DNA of 18,558 bases from Isohypsibius dastychi (Eukaryota; Tardigrada; Eutardigrada; Parachela; Isohypsibiidae). Under the pieces are notes generated by a model. The model was not told where the DNA came from. It searched no databases and saw nothing but the letters and a program-made list of their open reading frames with translations. Location of the stretch: contig JAQIWT010000536.1 in NCBI GenBank assembly GCA_034696485.1, positions 1 to 18,558 of the forward strand. The letters run 5' to 3'. The position numbers and the translations under genes were made by a program. Shown piece after piece: positions 7,858 to 17,168 of this stretch (positions are counted from its first letter, which is position 1; each line of letters starts with the position of its first letter).

Positions 7858-9025
7858 CTAAACCTTTTCACTGCGAATGTTCATACCAGAAATTCCTCCA
7901 CTCTGCATCACCACGACTTCCGGCTTCAAAATTCTCTTTTCGGTTACAAAAGCCTCCATTGGAAATGTCTGCAGGCTAGGATGAGACCTGTCAATCCAAA
8001 TCACATCCTCTTCAGCTGAGCCAAGTCCGAGTTCCGGGATGCCAGAAGTTTCGCCAGTCTTGAATGTTTCCGTGAAACTCTGGTCCACATCGTCATCATT
8101 GGAACAGTCATTATCACGCCAGTTTTCAGCCGAATCTAGAAACATCTTCTCCCTGAGCTTGATCCAATCGATTGGTCCTGCACTTCCGTTTTCGCAAGCC
8201 AATTGCACGATATCGTCATATTCAATCACAGCTATCATTCCATCATGTTTCTGTTGCAAGATGTTCTGATGCATTTTCGGAGAAGCCGTCTTGGAACCAG
8301 GAAAATCCAGAATCTCGACGGAACTTCCGGTCAGCTCACTTGAAGTCAAATCTGGCCAATCATAAAATTCCTCCAATTCCGCTGACCGATTGTCATTCTT
8401 TCTCATCGATTCAGTGGGAATATCGTTGATGTTCCTGCTCATTTGTGGTCTGGAATATTTGGTGACTATGGCGAGGAACTCGTCGAGGGTCAGGCCATCG
8501 ATCAAAGCTTGACTGAAAATATCCGGATAATTGTACACGACGTCGATGAAACAACCTGAATAAACACAAAAAAGCACAGTCATTGGCCAACTTCTAGACA
8601 AACTCATTGTTTCATCGAAAACTTCAAGAATATTACATCAATAAAAACAAATAACTTCAGACAGATATCAACTCATCTCTCACCATAGGACCATGGTTAT
8701 CTGATTGTAAAATTCACTACTAGAGTAAGGTTGACTAACATACCTTTATAATATATGAGCGTATTTATTCACTAAATTTGATATGCAGTAATTAAGAAAT
8801 TCATTACTTTTATTGAGAAAAAATCATGATGTGCTCTTTTTCAACCATCTTACATTTCGGTTGATCAGTTTCGAGGAAAATTCTCCTTCGCGAAGGATGG
8901 ATGCGGCGTATGATTCCCGAATAGAACTTTCCACGATACGAGGCATTTTCGACTTTACAACCGAGAAACAATTCGAGATGTTGGGTGCGACTTGCAAGTG
9001 ACATGGCATTCCAATTCAAATCCAT
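7858..9025 (-). CDS. Acidic protein with a possible N-terminal Sm/LSm-like domain
   Basis: Preferred model: exon 9025-8854 (57 codons) and exon 8555-7858, joined across a 298-nt intron (donor AAAT-GTAAGA, acceptor TTTTTTGTGTTTATTCAG), phase 1 on both sides, 289 aa. Residues about 18-52 (ELFLGCKVENASYRGKFYSG, then IIRRIHPSRRRIFLE) have the strand-turn pattern of Sm/LSm or EDC3-type barrels: a Gly-hydrophobic start, G-x-F/Y-x-G in the second strand, and a final IFLE. Such domains bind RNA or RNP partners; this assignment is by pattern only. The remaining 230 residues are unrecognised, hydrophilic and Asp/Glu-rich (DNDCSNDDDVD). A 64-nt intron (9096-9033) may lie in the 5' UTR, eight bases before the ATG. 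Alternative: a single-exon gene from the ATG at 8607 (249 aa), whose start is signal-peptide-like and which has its own TATAAAG at 8744-8750. Confidence 0.55.
8744..8750 (-). promoter_or_regulatory. TATAAAG, candidate internal promoter
   Basis: TATAAAG on the minus strand, within the proposed 298-nt intron and about 137 nt before an ATG at 8607. It is the same heptamer as the TATA box at 759-765. If active it would favour a single-exon protein starting at 8607. AT-rich intron sequence could produce it by chance. Confidence 0.25.
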
Positions 9026-9326
9026 TTTCTCGCTAAAAACAGAAATCTTTTCAATCTTGCAAGTCCGATATGCAAGACACGGCGCAATCAGTTTACCTTG
9101 GAAAAGGAAAATAAAGATGGCAGATCTTTGAGTCGAGAAAATTGGGCGAAAGAAATGATGAACTGATTCTGACAACGATTTCTGACTGCTGCTGCTTTTT
9201 CAACAAATGATGACTTCTTTCTTTTCTTGTAGTCTGGCTGTGGGAAGTCTGATTTCACTCTGGACGAACGATGTAACTGGGACATGTGGTCTGTCTGAAT
9301 AAAAGGCTTCATTGTATCGAGTAGGG

Positions 9327-9357
<31 letters not shown>
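9327..9357 (+). repeat. (GA)n microsatellite, interrupted once
   Basis: Twenty-one bases of uninterrupted GA followed by CGA and further GA. It lies in the presumed 5' region of the LSm-like gene. Confidence 0.9.
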
Positions 9358-9423
9358 GAGAAGAGGATCATGAAGTGTACGTTGTCCAAGCTTGGGCTCA
9401 AATGCTTCTGGCCTGGCCTGGCC

Positions 9424-9431
9424 TGACGTCA
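9424..9431. promoter_or_regulatory. CRE palindrome TGACGTCA
   Basis: A perfect 8-bp CREB/ATF-type site about 400 nt upstream of the ATG at 9025 on the minus strand, preceded by three GGCCT repeats. A known consensus for bZIP dimers; function here is unproven, and an exact octamer occurs by chance about once in 65 kb. Confidence 0.35.
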
Positions 9432-9736
9432 GTAGCGTGAAAAAACACCATTTAATTTCACTGCTCTGCTCCCGGATAGGGATAGGGTCATGCTGACCAG
9501 AGGGCATATTACGTATGAAAATACGTATGAAAATATTCGCATGAAAAGGCGGACGCTTCTCACATATACTGTATGTACGTGATTTCTCCAAGCCAGAGAT
9601 TCCGCAACATTTCAAAAAACCCGACCATAAAAGGTTTTTTAATACAAAATTTAACTCGTTATCAACAAGGCTGTAAGGAGAATAATTCCAGGGAATATGA
9701 ACGTAAAATTACATGATAATAAAGGCTCGCGGTATA

Positions 9737-9769
9737 TCCGTCCTAAGATATACTATATCTTAGGACGGA
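9737..9769. repeat. Perfect palindrome, 16-bp arms, 1-nt centre
   Basis: TCCGTCCTAAGATATA at 9737-9752 is exactly mirrored at 9754-9769 around a single C. It lies 11 nt beyond the stop codon of the intact receptor gene, so a transcript would carry a very stable stem-loop in its 3' UTR. The 3' end of the decayed copy lacks it: homology between the two copies stops at about the stop codon. Confidence 0.9.
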
Positions 9770-9780
9770 CAAATATAAAA

Positions 9781-12751
9781 TCAAAATTTTCTGTGGCATT
9801 TGTGGCCAGTCTCCTTGGTGATGATGATGGTGCTCTGTCCGCATCGGCAAAGCCGTCGCTCACACAGTCTGCAGCTTTTCCAGTGCACTTTCGCGAACAG
9901 CTTCTTGATCCTCTGCCGATTCGCCGCATTGATTCCAAAGGCCAAGAATATCATAATTCCCTGACTAGCTTGCGTGCAAATAAAAACTATAAACAACATC
10001 GCATCGGGACGAAAATTCAGTCAGGTTGAAAATCTTGACTTACTGTAGCTCAAGATTTCAAAGAACAAGTCATCGGTTCGTGCCGGAGAAGTATTTCGGA
10101 CAGCTCCAGAGATGAACCCAGATATCCAAGTGAAGCCAAACACAGTTCCGATTCGGATATACGACACGGCTTCTTTCTTGTAGCTTTTCATTTGACAACC
10201 ACCTGTTGTCGGTCGAACGCCCTTGATTTCTCGGCTTTGTTTTCTGACATGCCAGATTGTCATGAACACAAGAACGGCGTTCACGATCAGGATTAGGATG
10301 ACGGGCAGAGCGAAGAAGAAGAAACTGGCTCGATCACCGGATATCCAACATAGATCTTCGTAGGCGACTTCCCAGCCAGGGATATGGTGAACATCTGGAA
10401 AAAAGTTGAATAATGCAAAGAAAGTACAAAGTTGCACCTCATACCCAGAATAATAGCGCCCAAGACAATCAAGATGGTTGATGTATAGCAGTATGTCAGG
10501 TTGATCAGAAGTCGTTTGGTGAATGATTTTTTCGAAGTCAAGATCTGCAGGGAGCTAGCAGCACTTCGTCCAAAGGTACGATAGATATCAAAAGCGATGA
10601 CGTTGGCAAAGAAGAATCCGAGCAGATAGGCATAATGCATCAAGATGCCGATGATTTTACAGAATAGCTGATTCGAGACGTATGTTAAAAGGTTGGCTAA
10701 TTGGGCGATCATCAAGGCGACCATGACGTTGATTAGATTCCAGCCTGGTAGAGTGCGAAGTTCTTTGAATACAGCGTAGATGATGAGAGTCAAGAAGAGG
10801 GATAGTATGGAGAGAAACGAGAGAACCCAGGACAGATAGACGGTACCATCACTCATGTCGAAGCCTGTTCAAGTAGAACATGATCAATTTCTGAACCAAA
10901 AACGCCTGAAAAGTGAGAAAAGTTCGTTCCAAAACAACACAATTATTCTGACCGTTAGATATTCGGTCCAGAAGTCTTACCAGGTACCTCCTCGAAACTT
11001 TTTTCTTTCGTTATTTCCAAAAATTGAAAATGTGTGTGCTATGGCATGAAACCATACCTAAATATGACGGTGTCCACGCTCCGCCGCAAAGCAGAATATG
11101 TCCAGTTTTCTGGTCGATGAAATACTCCGTAAAATCAATCGATCTGTTCTGGTAAGTGACAGTCTGATCGGGGTTCATCTTTGCGCCCTCTGCGTGGAAT
11201 TTCCTGCATTCCCGAACGGTGGTCATTTCACAAACGGTTGCAATCTGACTAACATTCAGGGATGAATTTAACCCACTGCTCCGCACCATGAACTAAAGAC
11301 ATGATCAATGATCAGAATTCCAATTTCACACGCCATCTTGTTCTTTTTTACCTCCATGTAGAATCGACCTGGTTTAAATGTTTGATTGGTTGCGACAATC
11401 ATTAAATAGCTACTAGTGCTTCCATTAGATTGCAAAATGAATTCATTGTTCCAGTAAGTGGTTGTGTTGCCGTTTTTGCACCATGATTTGTTGTTGGAAT
11501 TTGAGTCACGAATGCGGCCGCCTTCTTCCCAGACTTCTTTTGCGAAAACTCCAATGTCGTCGACTGTCCATTGAATTAGAGAATTAGCCAGTCTCCGAAC
11601 AAGACGGTTCAAGATTTCAACGATCGAATCCGTGCAGTTCGTGTTGCCCGGGTTGGTGTGGAGAATAAAACTGGCTGGAAAAAATAACGGTCTTTCAAGA
11701 TCTGAATCACTCTGGACATTCACAGTTACAACACGTACCTTCAACAACGGCTGCCCAGTCATCGTCTTTTGACCACTCTGACTTCTCCAATATTCCGTCG
11801 CCCGCACTTTTCCTAACATTTTTAGTCTCTCGCAAAAATGCAACAAAATTTGGGACAGTTACATTCGTAATCTGGGATTTTTCAATTTTCAAGTGATGGG
11901 CCATTTGATTTCGCATGTGCTCTTCCACTTTGCGTTCAAATGGATAGTCAAATAGTTTAATCTTCTCACAGTCCGTCGCGTTCTGCAGTCCCAAGGACAT
12001 GAAAATCTTTGCTTCTGTCGCATTGGCTGGAATATTGTAGATCCTTTTCGGGGCGGGATTGAATGCTGGGCATGTGTTGTTCTCGGAAGAAGAACACAGT
12101 GCCACTGCGGCTCGACATTTATAAGCAAAGGGGTCGAAAATCATTCCTGAAATGCAAAGAAGAAAGGTCACTACGGTGATTCAGCCGCTTCGGATCGAAT
12201 TCAGCAACTCTCAGTCCCCCCCCCCCCCCCCCCCCACTGCAGATGTTGTTATGAATTTATTTATTAGAGGTTCTTTCACCTTCTGGGCAGTTGTCCTGTA
12301 AATCCTCGTCCGAGTTTGATACGCCCCAGTTGGTCACTCCATCCAGTCCGAAATTCATCAGCAGTGTTAATGGTTTTGGTTTTGGTGTTCCGGCTATTGC
12401 AGTAAGACCATCCTTCGGTCGGTAGTTAGGCTGAGCATACTGGGGTGACCTCGCCGCTACAGGAGGCTTTCCTGGGATTCTCAACAGCGGATTTGTCGTG
12501 ACGGCCATTGGGGTGGCTAGGGAACCCGGGTTCACAGCATAAGTGTTGATGGATGTGAACCCCGGCCAGCTTGAAACGACGTGATGGCCGAGATTTTGGT
12601 GGATTGCCGTCAGAATTTGAAGAACTTGTCGATTTTCAATTGGGCTTGTCGAAAAAGTGTGGTCAGTTCGAGATTCAAAGAGGTTAAAAGGAGCAGTGAA
12701 CGAAAAGGTCACGCAAATGAGAAGCCTTCTTAGGATGGCAATCGACGCCAT
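9781..12751 (-). CDS. Family-B (adhesion/Methuselah-like) seven-transmembrane receptor, 804 aa
   Basis: Plasma-membrane G-protein-coupled receptor; ligand unknown. Seven exons: 12751-12280, 12146-11739, 11674-11352, 11292-11058, 10864-10445, 10394-10044, 9986-9781. All introns are GT-AG, 57-193 nt, and all phases match. Residues 1-25 are a signal peptide. The ectodomain (to about 485) has a Pro-rich part, the Cys motif CPEG-MIFDPFAYKCR spanning the first splice, about a dozen N-glycosylation sequons, and no HLT/S-type GPS cleavage site. TM1-4 lie in exon 5. The TM3 Cys (LFCKIIG) and the loop-2 Cys (EDLCWI) are the family's disulfide pair. TM5-6 are in exon 6 (TM6 GFTWISG) and TM7 in exon 7 (ASQGIMIFLAFG, matching the family QG-x3-F signature). 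The tail is 50 or so residues, basic and Cys-rich. A decayed copy lies at 2015-4520. Adhesion-GPCR and Methuselah-like assignments are both open. Confidence 0.87.
12147..12279 (-). other. Intron 1 of the receptor with a G20 run and tandem AATAAA
   Basis: This 133-nt intron carries, in transcript sense, two overlapping AATAAA signals (12265-12256) beginning 15 nt after the donor, and then 20 consecutive G (complement of C20 at 12216-12235). Reading through the donor ends in ...EGERTSNK and a stop, giving a 164-aa secreted fragment. An intronically polyadenylated short isoform is possible but speculative. Confidence 0.5.
12216..12235 (+). repeat. Poly-C run (20)
   Basis: An uninterrupted C20, hence G20 in the pre-mRNA of the receptor gene. 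It is the longest homopolymer in the window. Confidence 0.9.
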
Positions 12752-12769
12752 TTTGAGAGTGATGCAGTA

Positions 12770-12862
12770 TCAATGATAAAACTGGGATACGATGCAGACG
12801 ACCTTGAAAGTTTCGAATACGATAACGTAATATTTGACCAACGCGAGTGCAAGCTGTTCCAT
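12770..12862 (-). promoter_or_regulatory. Possible upstream ORF in the receptor leader
   Basis: A 30-codon ATG frame ends 19 nt before the receptor ATG and is out of frame with it. A TATA-like TATAAT at 12888-12893 is about 26-31 nt further upstream, so transcription would start close to this ATG and may or may not include it. Confidence 0.3.
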
Positions 12863-13558
12863 GTTTGATCGGTTAGTTGAGTTTCACATTATAACTCTTT
12901 CCTGGACAATCTGCGCTCTGAGTGATCAAGGTTGACAGAAAGGTTAGAGTTTGACCTTGATTCTCCGAGTGAACAAGAGTTACCACATATTCTGATCCAT
13001 GTACTGAGTTTAAACAAATCCAACTTTGAAACCTGGATCCATTTCGCCCAAAATGCTCAGATTCAATCTGTTTGAGTGATTTTCACAACGTACAAAATTC
13101 TAAAGAGAAAAGCTATTATGAATTCTGCAATGGTGTTACACTAAAAAGGTCACCACACGTGATCAATCATGACTGACGGATTACCGTGATCTGAGTTAGA
13201 CTGAGCAGGGATCAGTTTTGACAGAGAGCTTTAACTCAAGCTGTGAAGTTGGCCGATTAACAGAAAATAGAAACAAAACGAAAACGCTTCTTTTGAATTT
13301 TACTCAAATCGTTCAAGAGACGGGTGACTTGACTCCCTTCCTCTACGATTTGGACAATTTCGTTTCCGAGAACAACAAAATTAAAAACATGTCGTTACCT
13401 CAACATTTATTCTTTCTCCTCACGACATCTTCTGTTATCATCATAGCCAAGGTTGTTCTGTTTCCGAAAGAGTCCATTTCAATTTCAAAAGGTAGTCTCA
13501 TGTCCGTTATACACCGCAAAAGACTTTAACGACACCTCAAGAAGTTTCAGCAAAACCT

Positions 13559-13578
13559 CCTTTGCCTGTAGGCAAAGG
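13559..13578. repeat. Short perfect hairpin, 8-bp stem, 4-nt loop
   Basis: CCTTTGCC-TGTA-GGCAAAGG. It stands at the left edge of a GC-richer patch; no U run follows that would suggest a terminator-like role. Confidence 0.7.
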
Positions 13579-13875
13579 TCTGGTTAGCTGATATACTGCC
13601 CGCCATGTGCTTATTGGGTCACGCGGATCAGATGAGTCAATGCCGAACGCGAAATGCGCTTCGCTAGCGCTTTGCTTGCTGCGCGCTCGCTTCGCTCTCT
13701 GTAGCAAACTGCTAACATCGAGTTAGGCATTGGATGAGTGAATGAGTGATTCATTCAAAGCCAGGCGGCGCGGTTGTTTAAGCATGCGTAAAAGGTTGGG
13801 TCGCTTACCTCGAGGTTTTGGTAAAACCTTTTTCACGTGAGGGAAAACGGTCGCGTAAGCGTGAAGGTGTAGGGA

Positions 13876-13890
13876 GGGGGGGGGGGGGGG
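13876..13890 (+). repeat. Poly-G run (15)
   Basis: An uninterrupted G15 followed by CTTTA, the same junction seen after the G12 run at 4866. Confidence 0.9.
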
Positions 13891-15468
13891 CTTTAAAACA
13901 ACGTTTTCCCGGTTCCAACTTTATACCTCGGAAATACATATCGGTAGTAATCTGTTATCAAAATGGAAATTTTTTCAGGTAATTCGATGATGTGTTTGGA
14001 TAACATGACTTCGCTTCTCTTGATTGATAATATTATCTATTTTTGATTGTAATCTTTGGGGTGGTGCAGCTCGCCGCCGTTTACTCCAAAACAAGTGACT
14101 TTTAACACACTCGATAGAGAATTCATTTTTCTATCTGAGCAAGTATCACACTGAATGACAAACAATGGTTGTCCGCCATGAGAGTCGAAAGAACAAGAAC
14201 TGGGCAGAATTTTTTTTGTCTCGACCCGAAAATTTCAAATCTACCATACCCGTGAACATTGTTTTTCTCACCGCATGTTTGAGATATTTTGGGCTCAGTT
14301 TTTGAAGCGCTACATTTTTCATAGCGAACGTCTTGAGATTGGATGAAGCACTGAGGAGATACAGCTCCCTCGTTAACTCAAAAATCGTCAAAAACGTGTT
14401 TTCGCGGCCACGAGTTTTTCGTTTTCGGTTCTGCGCTGCTGGTGGTCACTCCATGGATCAAAGTGGCTTTTGAAGCTATTCTTGTTGTAGCCAAAAGCAC
14501 GACGATTAACTTGATATTGCTTTGGTATCCCTGGCTAAGTTTCTGAGCTCCTGCACTTGAGAAAACTACGGAATTTCACCGAAAACTACCATTTTTGGTT
14601 TTTGCTCAGTTTCTCCCACGTCAAAAAAGTTTTTCACTTGCAACGAAATGTCGCTGTGAAGAGTTGTCCTTGAGGTATGTGAACATATCAAGAACATGGA
14701 AAACCAATCATTTTCTCAATAGCTGTTGTCATGGAAACTTTGCTGTAACAAGAAAATTGTCAAGAAGACACGAAGCGTTTTGACCCGACATGTCTCGGCG
14801 GGTGAGATTTGCAAAATCGAGCGGAGGGTGAATTCCTGACAAGCATCCCCCAAGTTTGGCGTGCCACGATTACCTCGAAGCGTTCAAACACAAAATATTT
14901 TTTTTTTACCTTTTTTGGTATTTTTTTCTCCCCGTGGGGTCGGGGGTTTTTGACTCCGAGATAGTGAACGTTGGCATTTGTTCTTTGTAGGCTAGCAATG
15001 TGTTAGTTCGAAAGTCACATGCGTTGGTAGTTCGAACTAAGCCTCTTTTAACGTACATTGTAGCGCCAGTCTCAGTTCAGAAAAGCACTGAAAGTTTGGC
15101 AAAACTGCCAGGGCCAAGAGATACAAATAAGGTTGCCCGGGCCGAGCAGTAACGACTTCAGAAGTAAAAATGACCCCAGCGCAACCACCTCTCTTCTAGT
15201 CTTACCGTGAAGCAAAGCGGTGGAAATGCTAAGTCTCCCAATCCCGCTACCTTTTTCGATCATTTCAGCAAACTCACCATTCTAACTCGCCTTAAATGTG
15301 ACCATTTGGAGCTGTGACTAAAAAAGATTGATCAGCGTTTCTGAGAACAAAGGATATTTTAGCTTCGAAGCGCAACACACGAAGATTGTTCGGAACTAAA
15401 CCAAAAAAAGTTTAGTTAAGGCGGGAACAGCCATTTAACAGGTTGGCCGGATTGGACACAAAAACGAA

Positions 15469-15593
15469 GTATCGGTAACCGCTTCGTAAAACTCGTACAA
15501 GATTGCGATTCAGTTGTTTAGTTCCCAATTTGAAATGTTAAAGAAACCTTCCGCAATATGTCCCACGAGCATCTGGCGGAGGGACGCCCGAAG
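15469..15593. repeat. Dispersed repeat, copy B
   Basis: Matches 3966-4083 in direct orientation from TATCGGTAACCGCTTCGT to CCGAAG, with substitutions and small indels. On the minus strand it reads RQMLVGHIAEGFFNISNWE in one frame and IAILYEFYEAVTDT in the next. Flanking sequence is not shared with copy A, so the repeat edges are fairly sharp. Confidence 0.65.
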
Positions 15594-15732
15594 CTGTTTT
15601 TTAACGGTAACGAGCGAAAAATGGGAGTGGTGGCGAAAAGGGTGGTTGAACCGGGCCGGAAAGCAGAATCTGTAACAGGGCAGGCTGGAGATATTTGCGT
15701 TGATGGTTGAGTAATAATCGAGAATATCCAAA

Positions 15733-15738
15733 TTTATT
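15733..15738 (-). terminator. Polyadenylation signal AATAAA
   Basis: AATAAA on the minus strand 11 nt after the TGA at 15750-15752, supporting that frame as a real 3' end with a very short UTR. Confidence 0.45.
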
Positions 15739-15749
15739 CATTCAATCAT

Positions 15750-16140
15750 TCAGACTGGCGCAACACAACACGTCGGAAAAATTAGAACTCTTTTGCGGTT
15801 ATTACGCGAACCATCATGACTAAGTTTGGGCGGAGAAACACAAGCATCAAAAGCCTCCTGAGCAAAACATCGGCACATGTTTTTGGTGATGCTCACGTTG
15901 GTATTCTCACGGTTCCCGAGTTGCTCCGACCTAACCGGTTCCTGAATATGGGAGTTAATACATTCATAGCATGCTTGACGTCCTTCATCTTTGGGTACCC
16001 TCCCGTACATTTTGAACTCAAACAATTCAGAAATCCTAAACAATAATCAGACACTGTTTGATTCATATTCATTGTCTGATGACTCACATGAGTTTCACAC
16101 CTGATCTTTCAAAATTAGCAAAGGTTGTTCTGTGCTGCAT
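15750..16140 (-). CDS. Probable small Cys-containing protein, two exons, about 112 aa
   Basis: Not recognised. Model: exon 16140-16088 starting with ATG two bases after a good acceptor (TTTTGCAG), a 52-nt intron (GTGAGT...TGTTTAG), and exon 16035-15750. Phases match (phase 2) and no stop interrupts. The middle has Cys spaced as C-x2-C then C-x-C-x8-C (QACYECINSH, NMCRCFAQEAFDAC), and the end is basic and then hydrophobic with a CC pair. There is no signal peptide in this model, so a further 5' exon is possible. A donor-bounded open frame at about 16518-16640 is a candidate but I could not join it. The AATAAA right after the stop is the best external support. The whole could still be a chance frame. 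Confidence 0.4.
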
Positions 16141-16142
16141 CC

Positions 16143-16835
16143 CTGCAAAATTTAAGCCGCTGATGTTGACCAATTTTTCAAGGAATAGGAAGAAAAATGA
16201 GAAAAATGAAGAAAAATGAGAAGAAAACATTGCTGAACATTCACAGCCCCAAAGAACAAATTCGAAAATCCATCGCTCGAAAGATGGACAGTTTTAATTT
16301 TAAGCAACACTAACTAATAACTACTTAAATGCAACATTGATAACTAATATTAAAAAATCTCAGTCAAAAGCAGCGTATACGTCTCATGTTTTCTCTCATA
16401 AAACTGGGAAGTTAAACTTTCGAGCAAAACTGGTTCCCGTACAGGTGAAAAAGTGCACTTGCTGAAAACCACATGAGGCCAGCAGTTCCCCCAGCAAGTA
16501 TCTTCCGCCCTCAAAGTTACTTACGCGGCCGACAAACAGGAAAAGTTGGTTTCTCTTTTGTCTCCTCATCAATTGCCAGAGAATTCGGAGAAGCTTGAGT
16601 TGAAAGTTTGGTTTTTGTCCATCCGCCCCAAGGGGGTGGACTAATAATCACCCTACCAGATTGGACACTCTAACTGTCTAACAGACTTCAAGTTTTCAAG
16701 TTCTAGTTTCATGCTATTGGCCGTACTCAGACTATTAAATTGGTCCAGAGTGGGTCTAGCCACACCCTCCACTTGCAAATTCCTACCTTTCGCGAGAACT
16801 CGACCAGTTTCCAGTTTCCAGTTTCCAGTTCCCCA
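16143..16835. other. Intergenic stretch, no firm gene
   Basis: Contains GAAAAATGA-type short repeats at about 16188-16223 and a small CAGTTTC repeat at about 16804-16829. A minus-strand open frame ends in a strong GTAAGT donor at about 16520, which may be a 5' exon of the Cys-containing gene; the join could not be established. Confidence 0.4.
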
Positions 16836-17168
16836 ACGTACCCATAATGACGTGCGTACCTAAGACTACGTACGTACAGGAAATTACGTGCCTATGTACC
16901 CAAAATTACGTACGTACAAAGAATGACATGCGTACGTATCAAAAATGACGTACGTGCCCTGAATCACGCAGGAACAGGAAATTACGTGCGTACGTACCTT
17001 AAATGACGTAGGTATCCAACATCACGTACGTACATGAAATATCGTGCGTACGTACCTTAAATGACGTACGTACCTAGAATTACGTACGTACACGAAATAA
17101 CGTTCGTAAGTACCCAAAATGACGTACGTTCCCAAAATGAAGTACGTATTCTAAGTGACATGCGTACA
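16836..17168. repeat. Degenerate minisatellite with ACGTACGT cores
   Basis: About fifteen units of roughly 18-22 bp, each with a self-complementary core related to TACGTACGTAC or TGACGTACGT separated by short A-rich linkers (AAAT, GAAAT, AGAAT). Two neighbouring spots repeat CCTTAAATGACGTA 58 bp apart (about 16998 and 17056), showing a higher-order period. TGACGT half-CRE motifs recur. The plus-strand open frame over it is a by-product of the repeat. Confidence 0.8.

Larger units (their letters stand above)
9026..9780. other. Upstream region of the LSm-like gene and 3' flank of the receptor gene
   Basis: Contains a likely 5' UTR intron (9033-9096), an open frame starting with ATG at 9310-9312 whose KKRKK-containing product does not join in frame to the next exon, a GA microsatellite, a full CRE palindrome and a long hairpin. 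Two direct copies of ACGTATGAAAAT sit at about 9510-9535. I see no independent gene. Confidence 0.45.
12894..15468. other. Long non-coding stretch
   Basis: I find no supportable gene in this 2.6 kb. Open frames at 13218-13529 (plus) and 14146-14391 (minus) begin with TTG, not ATG, and match nothing I recognise. The stretch contains a short perfect hairpin at 13559-13578, a GC-richer patch with GCTTCGCT-like repeats at about 13640-13700, a palindromic TGAATGA...TCATTCA near 13740-13757, and a G15 run. The patch at 13.56-13.9 kb looks compositionally different from its surroundings and could be a degraded mobile element. Confidence 0.5.

Noticed and set aside
9088-9615. Minus-strand open frame with an ATG at 9310-9312 and a KKRKK stretch
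   Set aside because: It runs through a GA microsatellite, and its donor at 9097 joins the next exon out of frame with the LSm-like protein. At most it is an upstream ORF.
13218-13529. Plus-strand open frame of 103 codons
   Set aside because: Begins with TTG, lacks splice or promoter support, and its one hydrophobic stretch is not enough to call a gene.
14146-14391. Minus-strand open frame of 81 codons
   Set aside because: No ATG at its start, no recognisable domain and no polyadenylation signal.
15025-15045. Possible tRNA B-box (AGTTCGAACTA)
   Set aside because: No A-box at the right distance and no cloverleaf could be drawn.
16518-16640. Minus-strand open frame ending at a GTAAGT donor
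   Set aside because: A good donor, but no acceptor, start codon or phase match could be shown; kept only as a possible upstream exon.
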